A DNA stretch of 64,000 nucleotides from Pseudoips prasinana (lineage: Eukaryota > Arthropoda > Insecta > Lepidoptera > Nolidae): positions 13,658,001-13,722,000 of the forward strand of contig OX621244.1 in NCBI GenBank assembly GCA_951640165.1. Direction: 5' to 3'. A program made the position numbers and the translations under genes. A model generated the notes under the pieces. It did not search any database and was not told where the DNA came from. It saw nothing but the letters and a program-made list of their open reading frames with translations. Of the stretch, positions 20,476 to 33,330 are shown in pieces; positions within the stretch are counted from its first letter, which is position 1; every line of letters begins with the position of its first letter.

Positions 20476-22490
20476 ATCTTGAGCGCCTCTCCTTCACCGT
20501 CAGCTTACGCTTGTATTAAAACTCCAACACGTTTATGGTTTATAAATTTACCAGGTTTGAGGAACGCATGGCTCGCATAATTGTACCAAATTCGGCGAGC
20601 TAATGGTTATAACGTCTATTTTTGTTGCATGATATAAGCGATGCATCTTACGACGAACGACCAATGACGTTGAGGTCGAATTTATATAGCCCGCAAAAAT
20701 CGGCATTCCATATCTAGATAACCAGTTGTATCATTGCTTCTCATTGTCATGAGTACTATTTAAGAATGGATAATGGATTAATTAAGTTAGGCTAGTGTTT
20801 ATAAATGAATTTCTTTTCGTTGTTCTATCAACATAATCTCAGGCTATATTAGTCTTCACTCCGTTCTATTTTGTGCGGTTTTCAGCCAAATGTGGCTGTG
20901 GCTATTATATGCCTTATAATGTCATTCTTCCATGTCAATTGACATATAATCCGAAATATCCAAATTCCGTTTGCAGAAGCTATAAGACTAATCTTATAGC
21001 CTCTAGAAATTTCCAAACTCATGGCATGGTGTCCTACGAAGATTCTTCTGAACCATACGAAACTCGAGGAACTTTGCTATAATAGATCTGAAATGGTCCA
21101 TCTAACAAGATTCCAAGGCATTAAGCCCCATATTATCAATGATAAAAAAGACACAAAACATGGTCTTGACTCGATTTTCCCGTCGTGCATGTCGTTTTTT
21201 CTTGTGGAAAAGGGTCAGGGTCATACAGGGATTGTGTAATTAATATTTATCCTTTAAGTTGGTTGTTCAGAATCGTTTGATCAAACGAATGGAAAAGTTG
21301 AAAGGCTTAGTCGTCTTCCCCATATGCTTTTGTTTTATCATGATTGTGAAGAAGCATTCCGGAGGAAGGATGCCAATTCATGGTACGGTGAAGTAACGAG
21401 AGAGAAAGTAAACGTACCGTTAAAAACAATTAGGTACTGTGTAAAAAAAAAAAAAAGCGATTTTAATTTCCTTCTAAACAACCGAATGGAATACACTATA
21501 AGGAACCATTCTGAAAGCGCTCGCTATCGATAAAAAATAATTATCAAATCAATTCACAAACATCGGAGAAATCGCGTAACATACATACACAAAAAACGTA
21601 GAGTAGAGTAGAGAAAGTAGATTACGAAATTTTTGGAGTTGGTTTTAAATATAGGAATAACCTATAAATCCTTTCCTTAATGATTATCTAGAGAATTCAG
21701 TTGAATTTAAGAGTCCTCCGCAAGTGTCAAAGGTCAACTCGTAATCAATTATAAAATAGAATAATACTTATACATTTATATGTCAAACTGTTTGTACAGT
21801 TTTGTGAGAATTTGTTTAATTCATAAGGTCAACACTGTATAAAATAATCACAATAAATAAATACATATACTTAGGCGGCAAAAGTAAAGGTAAATTGTCT
21901 TGAGCCTATCGTTAAGACAAAAGAGTTCAGAAAATTAGCTGTTTCAAACATAGATGACCAAACCAGTTCTTTCAATCCTTGGTAATGTACAACAGGATCT
22001 TAGTCATACATAACGGTACATAATTATAAGAAATCGGCGATGTGCAGGATGATAAATTATTTAGTATTGGTGCAAGTAACAGGTACGTTTTCACACAGAA
22101 TTGCAGCAATAAGGTCATAATGATTTAAGTGCCAACTTGGCAACACCCAATTTTATCGTATCAAACTAATCTCACTGGTATAAGAAGGGTCAAAATAGAA
22201 TAAACAGAAAACTATAAAAAACACGTTAAAAAGCAGCGAGAAATGTAACAAAAAGCGAGAAAAATATTTTATAATTTTTATGATAAATCCAACATAATTT
22301 CGTTGATTATAATGTACTCTTTTATATCATGTTTTAAATTTACGAAAATATTGTGTTGCAATAGGTGGCTTCTAGATTTTTCAATAAAGGTAAAGTAGTT
22401 GATTCCTGTTTAATTTAATTTTATTATTACTACTATATAATTCCTACTAAATACTATACTATTTAATTCCTTATTCAAAACTAGCTGTGC
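20476..22490. other. AT-rich stretch, no gene recognised
   Basis: Several short open frames (20873-21082, 21021-21239, 21324-21533) have no recognisable motif and A+T-driven composition. No splice-supported exon was seen. AGTAG repeats occur near 21600. Confidence 0.45.
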
Positions 22491-22801
22491 CCCGCGGTTT
22501 TACTCGCGTTAAATTTTATGAATTATAACAGCTACTCCCCCTTAGGTGATAGCATGATAGTATGTAGCCTATATGTTGACCCGACCTCTTAGTAATATTC
22601 ATGCAAAATTTGAAGTAAATCCATGCAGTACTCTTTGAGTTTAGCCCGGACATACATACAGACAAACAGATAAACAGACAAAACTTCTAAAAACTATATT
22701 TTTTGCTTCGATATCGATTGTAGATCACGCCCCAAGTAACCTTTAAAAAAAATATTCAATGTACAGTTTTGGCTTTCCTACGATTTTATTATATGTATAG
22801 A
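22491..22801 (-). mobile_element. Non-autonomous Helitron, copy 1 (311 bp)
   Basis: On the minus strand it starts TCTATACATATAATAAAATC and ends GCACAGCTAG. A 3' hairpin (GCG...TAAAACCGCGG) precedes the CTAG end. It is flanked by A on the 5' side and T on the 3' side, the Helitron insertion rule. The body matches 58908-59224. Confidence 0.88.
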
Positions 22802-22934
22802 TATAGGCCTTCCTTATTCAAATTAATCGGCGTACCTAAATAGATTTTAACAAGGAAAACCTCGTAGTATTAGCAAAAACAATTGCGTAATTGGTTTAAG
22901 CGCCTTATGTTTAGTGTTCTACAGCGGCTGAGTA

Positions 22935-23066
22935 TGTACACACGGCTACATATCAAGCTAAACATTTCCAATATAAGCTGACCTCTCATTGTATGTAAAT
23001 CCTATACAACGAGAGATCAGCTTATAGTCAAATTTTATAGCTTGATATGTAGCCGTGTGTTCTACA
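22935..23066. mobile_element. Foldback element
   Basis: Outer arms TACACACGGCTACATATCAA and its inverse at 23040-23066. Inner arms ATAAGCTGACCTCTC and its inverse at 23009-23030. No target duplication was established. Confidence 0.7.
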
Positions 23067-23520
23067 TACTACTATTACTATAAATTGAAGTGGAATTGAT
23101 AATTTCTCAAATCTGTGCCTTAATTTAGGGGATTACATCTATTACGTAGTAAAATGTTTAACACGGTCTCTAATACAAAATTTCGTCACAAAATGGTCGA
23201 AATTTATTGAAATTATGTATGTGTCATAGTAACACAAATAGATCATGAAACTGACACATAAGATTATACCCATGGTAAGCACCTATATAGATGATGACCG
23301 CCAAAGATTTTAATTTCTAAGCTTACGTACGTTACTGTACGTTATACATCTAAAAGAGCAACACAGTAAGCGCACTGGGTGGGACAGCTAAAAACATTAT
23401 GAGACCAGCTCAACCACTACCCATATGAATATGTCGCAATCGAGTCAAATACAAATATATAAATTAATCAGACACATGTCTGGTTTAAGAATTCAGCTAC
23501 CATCTCTATCTTATATATTA

Positions 23521-23872
23521 CTAGCTATGCCCCGCAGTTTCATCCGCGTTGAAGCAGTTTTGACGTAAAAGAGTAACAAATATACATCCATACATTTATA
23601 CTCACAAACTTTCGCATTTATAATACTAGTAGGATTTTTACCTCTAGCGGTTTTGGCAGTGTAGATTTTTTCCTACTTACTTGACACTTATCGTCATATT
23701 TTGGACAATTCACACTATATCTTTATAAATTATAGCCTATGTGTTATTCCGATGTATAAGCTATTTTATTGCAAGGTTTCATTAAAATCCATTCAGTAGT
23801 TTTTATGTGAAAGAGTAACATACATCCATCCATCCATACTTACAAACTTTCGCGTTTACAATATTAGTAGGA
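23521..23872 (-). mobile_element. Two adjoining Helitron relics (second family)
   Basis: The minus strand of 23521-23634 ends in CTAG after A-rich sequence and starts near TCCTACTAGTATTATAAATG. A second copy of the same 5' end (TCCTACTAATATTGTAAACG) starts at 23872 and covers the rest. So there are two 5' ends but only one 3' end. Confidence 0.7.
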
Positions 23873-23879
23873 TATACTA

Positions 23880-25920
23880 TGTCCCACTGTAGGGCAACGG
23901 TCACCTGTCAAAATTAAAGGGCATACGCCATAGTCCACCACGCAAGTCTTAACCGTGTTGGCAAACTTCTCACACCATCTAGAACATTTTTGCTAAAGGT
24001 TTCCTCACAGTGTTATCCTTCACCGTTTTAAGTACGAGGTAATTAATTTCTAATTTGCATATGAATTCAAAAAGTGACTCCACTATCCAACGGTCTAAAC
24101 ACTACGCTATCTCGTCTTACGATTTACTATACATATCGTATGTTTATTGTATATATTTGTGTGTCATATTGTATAAAATAATGTGATACAGTAAGAATTC
24201 TGTAGTTCGCATCGCGGCGGTAATCTTTGACATGCTAAACCTGAATCACTCGGCCTCATATTTCTAAAGTGTTGCAATTCACATATTAATCGGCTACGAT
24301 CTAAATGCAATACATTTCATAACCATTATTAGTAGAAACAAAAGAAACTAATATCTACAACTTTTCGTGATCCTGCGCACGCGTGACTTTCACTATTCGT
24401 ACATCCCTCCCTCACCTAAATACGAAGGAAAAATCTTTAGGGACTATTTTTTTTACAGTTTTAATAGTCACCACAGTAAATAGTTTTACTATAGTTTTAA
24501 TGACGTCATAGTACCTAACAAAACATAGGTCACTAACCGACTACAGTTAATAGATAAGGCGTATCGAAAGATTAGGTAATTTTTATAGCGCGAAATACAT
24601 TGCATGAATAATTGCAATCAGTTATATTTACCTAGATAAATAAAAGCTGATGGATTATAAGTTAAAGTTAATATGTAACTAGCTAGTTTTTATAGTAGTT
24701 ATAAGAGTTTGAAATACGACAAATACTAGATGTAAAGTTGACGCTGTCAGCGGATACATTTAGACTACGAAAATCTCCCTTACAGTTTACGTAATACAAA
24801 CGCAGTAAACGTATAGACGAAATCCCCCGTCCGATCTTCAATCCGAACTTCGCGAATTATCGTAAAGCTTCCGATGCACAAAAACTTCCTTAAAATCCCT
24901 AGCAATGAATCGTAAGTGTTCTGGAACTTCCTTCAATTCCTAGTATTTCTTTAAATTTTTCTCTAGTTTATAAATTTGATGTGTTACACACACATATACT
25001 CGTATATGCTCTAATATCGGCAATGAATAATAATACAAATAATATTATCTCAAAAGAATAAAAACTGTATATAAAATATTTCCCTTTTTCTTGGTTACCA
25101 TAATACACATATTTATTTACACACAAACACTTACGCGTTATATAGTAAATGATTAAATTTAATTTTAATAAACCCTTACTTTATGTTCATAAATACAACT
25201 GGTGTTTTGTTAATTCCATCTCACAAATTAAGTGGTTTACAAGCTTAGTAGGCTCTTAACACATAAAGTCTGAAATCTTAGCTCTGCTCGGACTCTTATT
25301 CCGTGAGATCACCATAGAGGCACCCTCTGTGATCATTGCGATTTACTTGGCATTGCTTAGCCATTACTTTGTATTTTAACTACTTAGTTCAAACTAAAAA
25401 AAGTATTTATAACGCAGTCTTTTAATAAGCGAAGTAATGCCAAGTAAAATGTGAATGCAATGATCGTAGACCTCTATCATATTTTCTTCTAATATCGTTT
25501 ATGATTCAACTCGGAATAAGGGTCATAGTAAAGCTTATATCTCAGACTCTTTTATTCGTTGTACGGCTGTAAACTTTTTAAATAAATAAAGGGTGCTATT
25601 TTTTACTTGTGAGTTGATATGATAATACTATTCATAATTAAATTTCATCAAAATTCTAACTCAACATGTAAGACTGAGATCTACTGGTGGGTTCAGACAA
25701 ATAGGATATATTACAATTTTTTTAGAGTGAGTTAAGCTAAATACGACTGTTATCTTTCTTCTGACCTTATACCTGTCTTAAGGCCTAGACTTTAGCAAGA
25801 AGCCATATTGATGGCGTATTTAGATGTTTACGTGTTATAAAAGAATTTAATGTACTTTCTCAATGTGCCTCGGTCACCTTGCGAGATTCAGAAGCTCTCA
25901 TTTTGATATATTACGCGAAA
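23880..25920. other. AT-rich stretch, no gene recognised
   Basis: No exon-like or repeat-head signal. CCTTCACCGTTTTAAGTAC near 24010 resembles a decayed LINE fragment (TTTCCTCACAGTGTT...) common in Lepidoptera, too short to classify. Confidence 0.45.
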
Positions 25921-25924
25921 CAAT

Positions 25925-26166
25925 AATATCTAGGGACAATGTCACACAGATCTTCCTAGCCCCAAACTAAGCAAAGCTTGTACTATGGGTACCAGGCGAC
26001 GATATACATACTTATATAGATAAATACTTAAATACATAGAAAACATCCATGACTCAGAAACAAATATTCGTGCTCATCACACAAATATTTGCACTTACCG
26101 GGATTCGAACCCAGGACCACCAGCTTCGTAGGCAGGAGCACTACCAAATAGGCTACGGTGACCGTC
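25925..26166 (-). mobile_element. SINE family C
   Basis: TAGGGACAATGTCACACAGA through GGGATTCGAACCCAGGACCA and CTACCAAATAGGCTACGGTG. It differs from 60441-60685 at only a few positions, so both are fairly young. Confidence 0.9.
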
Positions 26167-26817
26167 AATGACAATAAAATTTCGCTAGAATACTCGCTAT
26201 AACACTCACGTTTATTTTTCTGTATTGCTCCTTACAAGTGAATGCTCAAGTCTATCAGCACCAGCAATGTAAAATGATGGACATAACATTGACCAACAAT
26301 AATAGGTATCAATATGTAGTACGATGTCAAGGGCACATTATCTGGTAACTAGCACTAGTAACAAGTAAATTAGTCCCATTTGAACGGAAGTTGGTCAAGT
26401 ATACTATGATAACAAACACTTACGGAAAACAATTAACGCAAAATTCGTGATTAATTATAGGAATAGATGAGCTAACTATAACAACCATCAATGCAAGTAG
26501 GACAAAATCTTTATATACAATTTAGTAATAATACTTGTAAACTAATGTAAGTTACGGCGGCCAAACTCAATGGAGACTAGAAATCTAAACATTCTCAATT
26601 GATTCACTCTCAAAAACAGAGACGGCTTTTCATGATTTGGTCCAATTTAGGCTATTCTATTTTTATTGGACAGGCAATGCTTTCGAAATGGTCATATATT
26701 GTTGGTATGGTCATATTTGTTTGAATAGGTTGTTAGGAAGAGAGGTAAAGTCAGTTTTATAAAACACTTAAATATCATGTAGTATTCTTTAAATAATATG
26801 GCATCACTATAATGTAT
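26167..26817. other. No gene or repeat recognised
   Basis: AT-rich unique-looking sequence. Confidence 0.4.
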
Positions 26818-26880
26818 AGTCTGCTTGGTGTAGTGGTAGCATGATCTTGGAGGAAATCCCAGGTCAAGGCAAGATGGTAC
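26818..26880 (+). mobile_element. SINE family A head fragment
   Basis: TTGGTGTAGTGGTAGCATGA (A box) followed by GGAAATCCCAGGTCAAG, a decayed B box. The rest is unlike the family. Confidence 0.4.
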
Positions 26881-27339
26881 ATAATTTGGATTATTTGGAA
26901 GACAATGTTCAATTGCAGCTCAAGGTTAGTTGTTGAGTTGGTGATGTGAAATGTAGAACATGTAAAGCATGAGGAGAGTATGAAGATAGATCAGCACAGC
27001 TCTCTCTGGTCTCATCGGGAACATATATCTGATAATGTGAATGTATCTGTGTTTGAAAGACTGTCTTGTCGCAAACAAGTTTGCTCATGAAATGCTAAAT
27101 ATGTATAGCCCAGGCAAAACAATTATTATTAAATGATTCATCAACCTAAGTTACATTCAAATAAGTGGTGAATAATATGTTACTAACAGCAGATGTTTCA
27201 TCAAAAAGTTCATTCCTAAAAACCCAAACTAAAACGGCTATTTTATTCATGCATTGTGTATTATTTAACTTCAGGTGATTACTTGCATGATAACCAACTA
27301 TTATAATGTGTAAGATAAATAATGTGTATAGTGTGGCAT

Positions 27340-27425
27340 ACATCATCATATCAGCCGAAAGATGGCCACTGCTGGACAAAAGCCTACCCCAAAGATCTCC
27401 ACAATTGCCGGTCTTGCGTGTTGGT
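27340..27425 (-). mobile_element. RTE-like LINE 3' remnant, antisense
   Basis: CATCATATCAGCCGAAAGAT, GCCACTGCTGGACAAAAGCC and CTCCACAATTGCCGGTCTTG. Confidence 0.65.
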
Positions 27426-27429
27426 TATG

Positions 27430-28339
27430 TGGCATACATATGGACGTTCATCTACACATGAAACTCGATAACGTTTAAGATTATTACCACAATTCTTAAA
27501 TGGTAAGATTATTAGTTATAACAACAAATTTAACTATTTATTTTTTTTACAGTATAATTTAAAAGATTAGTAAAATTATTAATATAGCTCTTCATCTATG
27601 CTATCAGCCATAATAATTATTTAAAAATCTTATAAAGCATTAATTTTGATTTGTCAAATTATGTGTCCTCAGTTAGCAAATTTTTGAGTAAGAACTAGGT
27701 GATCAAACTTAAGAGGAAATCCCTACTGGCGTGACTGATATAATCTCATATGTTTAGAAATGAAAATAATAATAAAGAGGTTTTGTATTTCTCCCTTTCC
27801 TCTTCCAAAACTGAATAATTAAAATTATTTTTTCAATCGTAAAAGGATGATAAAATTGTGTCTGGCTGTTAACCAGACTTGTTACCAAGACCTTAATTTT
27901 CGGCAGTTGGAAATAGCCATTTTATCCATTTATGGAGGGTCATAAAAGTCACAAAAACAGATTTATCCACAAAAATGAAACAGTTAAGCATAGTCTGGGA
28001 TTTGGTAAAATACATTTTGGCATTTACTTAAAATCTTGGGAGGAAACTTATGAATATGCTCACAAGGTGAAATGCCAACTAGGAATGAATATTCAAATTT
28101 GTCCTCATGGCTCCATCATGCCAACAATGATTATGCCGATTTAAATGTTAGGAAAACAATGTCAAAAATTTTAATGTTCAAATGGCGTGTAATAAACATG
28201 TCAAAAAGCAGACATAGTAACTAAAAAGAAAAGTAAAGAACACACTTAAGTAACTTAAGAAATATATGACCTATTAGAAGTTATACATATATGTATATGC
28301 AGGTACCAGAAATAAATAAATGTACATAAAACAAACTAC
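27430..28339. other. No gene recognised
   Basis: AT-rich. A 70-codon open frame at 27932-28144 has no motif and no support. Confidence 0.4.
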
Positions 28340-29360
28340 TTTAAATATTATAAAGGAATAATATGAACAGAAGCAATGATGAATGAAAATAAAATAAAAG
28401 AAAATAAAGTATTTACATTCACAGGACAAGGGAAGTCACTAGGGAGGATATCATACAAAGGGACAGAAATATTAGAATAATTAAATAATATATGGTTCAT
28501 AGTTCTGTCACCAAGTCCATATTTACTAATAGAATTAATATTATTCCTCAGAAAACTGGCAAGGAAACATGGCACAACCAAAAGGCAAATGATTGTAGAA
28601 GTGACTACTTCTGCAGAATTATGATAGGTATAAAAGGTTGTAAACTACCTTAGTGTTTGCCTCTGAAAGCCTGACTCTCTGCCATTGATCATTCCACAAT
28701 TTTATGATTAGGGACACACTACCTTAAAGTCACAATAAAAGCATTTGTCATAATATAAGTGTTTACTTCCAGTCTGATGGCATACTTTGCACACAAATCA
28801 ACTGATTCATTTCTGCTGATACCACTATAACTAGGGATCCATAATCAATACCACAGGAAAATCGTTAAAGTAAAACATTACTAATTTTCATTATGAGATA
28901 AAAGCTATCTTTAGAGCAAAATGGAAACTTAAGAATGTCTTGCAACAAATTGAGGGATCACAGAAGATGTCGGATTTATCAAGCTTATGAGATAGTATGT
29001 ATGATATAGCTTCTAAGACAGCAGTAGCTTCCCCAGTGAAAACAGAAGCTTGTTGTGGGCTGAAGCTTAAAATAATATTATATTTTGGAATGTAAAATGC
29101 AACTCCCACATGATGTTCTTTAGAATGCTTAGAAGCATCAGTTCAAGGATGTTATTAAACTTTTCACCTGGGTCATTTTTAACTATTCCATACTGCAAAA
29201 CAAATCTAGGTTTAAATATCAAAGGGGGTCTGGTCTTTCTACAATATATATAGAAGATAGGTATATTAGAAATCCTATCAAAACTTTTGCGAAGAGGTGG
29301 ATTTTCTTTATTATTCCAATATTTGGAGTACTGTACTAAATGAGAAAGAGAATACAATGT
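28340..29360 (-). pseudogene. Decayed LINE with RNase H-like domain
   Basis: On the minus strand, 29357-29067 and 29109-28891 are overlapping frames (a frameshift). The second reads GVAFYIPKYN..., FTGEATAVLEAISYI and DIFCDPSICCKTF, matching an RNase H fold of I/R1-type LINEs in which the acidic residues lie in the E and D blocks. Further on, 28581-28348 includes GDRTMNHILFN, like the zinc-region/HILF motif at the LINE C-terminus. Stops and frameshifts between the blocks show it is dead. Clade uncertain. Confidence 0.55.
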
Positions 29361-30015
29361 TACATAAGAATCTAATCACACAAGTATTACTTGGGTGTAA
29401 TTTGGGGGATGGACATCAATTATATGTTTGTTTGTAACTTGCAACATAGGGATTCATTTTCATAGATATTAAAATAAAATCTTATGTGCACTTGCTAATT
29501 TGTTAACTGAACTGTGAACTGATGTATGAAGTGAAGTTTGAGAGTCATAATATTGCAGGTGTGTAATAAATGATTACACTACATTACTGCTGTGTAATCT
29601 CTAAACAGGCACAATAGAATAATATTTGCTACGGTAAAAGTTATTTTATACAACTGTAATAGAGACACAAGTGCTATGGAACGTATGATACATTTACCAC
29701 ATTTTAGTGATAGTACTACAGACTGCCAATTCAAGTTTAAGAAATGATTCAAGTAAGTATGATGTAACATTTATTGCTGTTCAAATATATATCATAGTAC
29801 AAAGACTTTAAAGCTTTAAGTTTTATTAAATGAGCATAAACATGAAAATGAATACAGTAATCTTTGCATGACACCCGAATATACCATTGGACTGGTAAAA
29901 TTCCAAAACCAATATTTAGGGAAAATGACAGCTACAAATAAATAACTTAAGTAAATTAATATCTTGGGACAACTAACATACCGCCATCTGATCCCACCAT
30001 CATATCAATGTGATT
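29361..30015. other. No gene recognised
   Basis: AT-rich sequence without repeat heads. Confidence 0.4.
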
Positions 30016-30019
30016 TGAC

Positions 30020-30275
30020 TGGTCTCTAGGTTAAGTGATTAGTGACCCAGGCTGAAAACCTAGAGGTTGTGTGTTTGATCTGAGCAAATTGGGGAACAAA
30101 TACACATGATTATTTGTTGTGTCTGGGTGTAATTTATCTATAATATAAATATAGTATACAGTATGTTTTTTTACTATATTTATACATATAGCAAGTATAA
30201 TTATAGTATGTTTTAGATATATATTAAGTATGCTTATGAGTTGTCTGGTTGCCAGAGTACAAGCTCTGCATTTGT
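30020..30275 (+). mobile_element. SINE family D relative, decayed
   Basis: A head-like GGTCTCTAGGTTAAGTG, then GAGGTTGTGTGTTTGATCTG in the B-box place, GTCTGGGTGTAATTTATC and a TCTGGTTGCCAGAGTACAAG tail. Confidence 0.5.
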
Positions 30276-31270
30276 TGACTCAAGATATTCATATTATTAT
30301 CTATTTATTTATAAACCTATTTATTATTGTACTTAATGCAAATAAAATATATGAATTAATGCAATATTATCTTTCTAAGCATTACTACATTACAGTGATG
30401 AACATTTCAAATAACAATTCCTAGCAAATGCATGATAGAAGTATGGAAGTCACCAAGATTTATTTACAATTTTCTTATAAATGAAAATCGTTGTTATTTT
30501 ACTGTTTAATTATTATATGGAAAGTACCAACATAAATATAATAATAAAACGCATGAATTTATGAGAAATGTTTGCGATGTTGATACAATTTTAGAAATCA
30601 AATCAAATCACTTGCCTTTGTATGAGTTCAACTTGAACTTTCAAGCTTTTGTTCAGTAATTCTCAAGAGTAATTAGTATTAATACTATCCGTTACTTGTA
30701 CAGCAATATCTAAATCGTAGTAAAAAGAAAACATGTAGACTAAACACAGATATTCAAAGAGAAATAAAATAATTGAATGTAAAAAATAACTGTTGAGTGT
30801 TGTTCTAAGTTCAAAACTTCTTACTTACTTGATTATTGGTGAACCTAAAGCTTCATTTTGGGACAGGATCACATAAATTTTAGAAAATAATTGTCTCACC
30901 ACTCAAAAAAAAACTTGTTGAGCACTATGTTCAAAACAACAAAGCAAACAAAGTGAATGCAATGCAACTGTGCATTCTGTTCACAATGTTGATGGCAGCG
31001 TTGTCAAATTCAAAATAAAGCTTACAAATGTACAGTCTACAAAAACAATATGTTTAGCATTGTAACGAACGGGCTTTCTATTACATTTATGTATTAAAAA
31101 GAAGTACTTAAGCTCAAGAACAGCACATTTAACCGAGACAGTATTTAGTTGTCAAATGCGTTTTTGAGTTGCCATCAAAAAAATATAAGTTAATGTCAGG
31201 AACCATTGGACAAACCGTTCTGTCCTCACCTATTTTATTATTTACTATGTGGTGATAGACGACAGGGGCA
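30276..31270. other. No gene recognised
   Basis: AT-rich. Nothing supports coding. Confidence 0.4.
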
Positions 31271-31273
31271 TGA

Positions 31274-31455
31274 ATTTTATATTTTATGCTAACATTTTGC
31301 AAGCAATTCGAATTGATATAATATTTTAATTTTAATATTTAATATATTATATGAATTCGTATTGATTGCAAAATGTTATCATAAAATATAAAATTAAATC
31401 TAAATTGAATCATATCTGAATTACAAATAGACTTACAATTTAGATATGATTCAAG
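31274..31455. repeat. Two adjoining hairpins
   Basis: 31274-31312 (TTTATATTTTATGCTAACAT...) is inverted at 31354-31394. A second palindrome at 31404-31453 pairs TTGAATCATATCTGAA with AGATATGATTCAAG. Confidence 0.7.
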
Positions 31456-32190
31456 TACTTACTCTTCGTAAGTTACGTTGCAATATTATTTTTTTTGAGT
31501 TTAAGATAGATAGATATAGAATGTGATATAGAAAAATATACATCGCTACTTTGATGATGATGTGGTCCCGGCCGATTTCAGCCACGGTGACCGCTTCCGC
31601 CGACGTTCATATGCTCGCATGTGACTTATGTTATGTAGCCAATTTTATGATAAAAAAAATGCCCGCATACTGCGGGTAATGTTATAGTGAAATATTATGA
31701 AAAGTGTCGTTTTTATCAGTATTGTGTCAAATCCTTTAACACACTGTAAGTAAATTAAATTGAAATTCCTTTCCGTGAATTTGATAATACGGTAACACCT
31801 AAAGTAGTTATCCAAATGAGCGACATCTATTGCTTATATTGATACATTGACGCAACGCTTATAGTTTTGCTGTATGATATATTATGATATATCTGATATC
31901 TACATGATATATTATGTGCAAGACGAATTCATCTATAAAACAAAACTATCAACATCTTCGAGCATTTAGACAGGAGACGTTAACGCAAGGTGAACTCCTC
32001 TGCCGGCCATACGTGCCCCTTGGCCATACACGTTATATAAAACTGTTTCATTCGAAACTCGGCATTTGTTGTCGTTTTGTGTCTTGAAGTAGTGCTCCCT
32101 AAAAATTGTGAATGGTGCGGTATTTTCGTGTAAAAGGCGATCAGCGACTTCAAACTTACGGGAACACGGTATTTCCTATCACAAGTACCT
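31456..32190. other. No gene recognised
   Basis: Contains ATGATATATTATGATATATC tandem AT repeats near 31875 and otherwise unique sequence. Confidence 0.4.
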
Positions 32191-32196
32191 GTTATT

Positions 32197-32838
32197 TTTG
32201 GCCGTGGCCGTGGCCAAATGGCAAAAAACGGAACCCTTATAGATTCGTCATGTCTGTCTGTCTGTCTGTCCGTATGTCACAGCCACTTTTTCCGAGACTA
32301 TAAGTGCTATACTGTTGAAACTTGGTAAGTAGATGTATTCTGTGAACCGCATTAAGATTTTCACACAAAACAAGAAAAAAAAACAATACATTTGGGGGGC
32401 CCTTATACTTAAAACTGAAATGCAAATATTTTTTTCATTAAACTCATACATGTGGGCTATCCATGGATAGGTCTTCAAAAATGATATTGAGGTTTCTAAT
32501 ATATATTTTTTCTAAACTGAATAGTTTGCGCAAGAGACACTTCCTACTCTACAAGTGGTAAAATGACTGTCCCCCCCCCTGTAACTTCTAAAATAAGAGA
32601 ATAATAAAACCAAAAAAAATATATGATGTACGAACTTGCGAACCATTACCATTCGAACTTTCACCAAAAATTGGTTTGAACGAGATCTAGTAAGTAGATT
32701 TTTTATTACGTCATAAATCGTAAACCGCAATTTACCTTCCATTCTATCAACTCAAATTAATAATAATAAAAAAAAAAAATATTATGTTACTTGCTGCTAC
32801 GGAACCCTTCATAAGCGAGTCCAACTCGCACTTGGACA
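32197..32838 (+). repeat. Long interspersed repeat, family G, copy 1
   Basis: CCAAATGGCAAAAAACGGAA, a TCTG microsatellite, CCACTTTTTCCGAGACTATA, a C-run at about 32570, and GCTACGGAACCCTTCATAAG near the end. Matches 61964-62545 over its whole length with small indels. Confidence 0.85.
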
Positions 32839-33007
32839 TTTCGTCAATTGTGTTTGCAATGTTTCATGATTTTGATTCAAATGAACTAACAATTGCGACA
32901 GATTAGCGACAATTCTACGACGACGCTATTGTCTTGGTAGAAGGCGTAGTGCGGGGACAAACTATCTGAAACTTTTGGTTGAATGAATGAACGTTACATT
33001 GTTTTAA

Positions 33008-33330
33008 AATGCTGTGTTAGTAGTTAGTACATGTTGGATTCTTATTTTAGAACTAATGGTAAGTTGTTTTAGAAGTTTTGTTCAAATATTTTTAAGTATA
33101 TATTTTTTGTTCCTAAATTTATCTAATTTTCGAAGTTATTCAACAACTAACTTTACTAAATTTTTACAGGTTTCCGAAGGATCCAGCTGGATGAACTATG
33201 GACAACATTTTGTGCCAAAATTCAAACTGGAATAAAACAAGAGCCAATATGATTTGTTCAGAACATTTTACGCCGGAAAGTATTCAAACCCTTGTGAACA
33301 ACAGAATACGGGACATAAGAAGGTGCTTAT
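33008..33330 (+). pseudogene. THAP-domain fragment, decayed
   Basis: About 33012-33060 reads KCCVSS, stop, YMLDS, ending at a GTAAGT donor. After a 110-bp intron with a TTTTTACAG acceptor the next exon gives FPKDPAG, stop, TMDNILCQNSNWNKTRANM, then ICSEHFTPES. THAP zinc fingers have C2CH spacing with an FPKDP block and a final C-x2-H; CSEH is that last pair. In-frame stops and a frameshift make it non-functional. THAP domains occur in P-element transposases and host proteins, so its origin is open. Confidence 0.6.
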
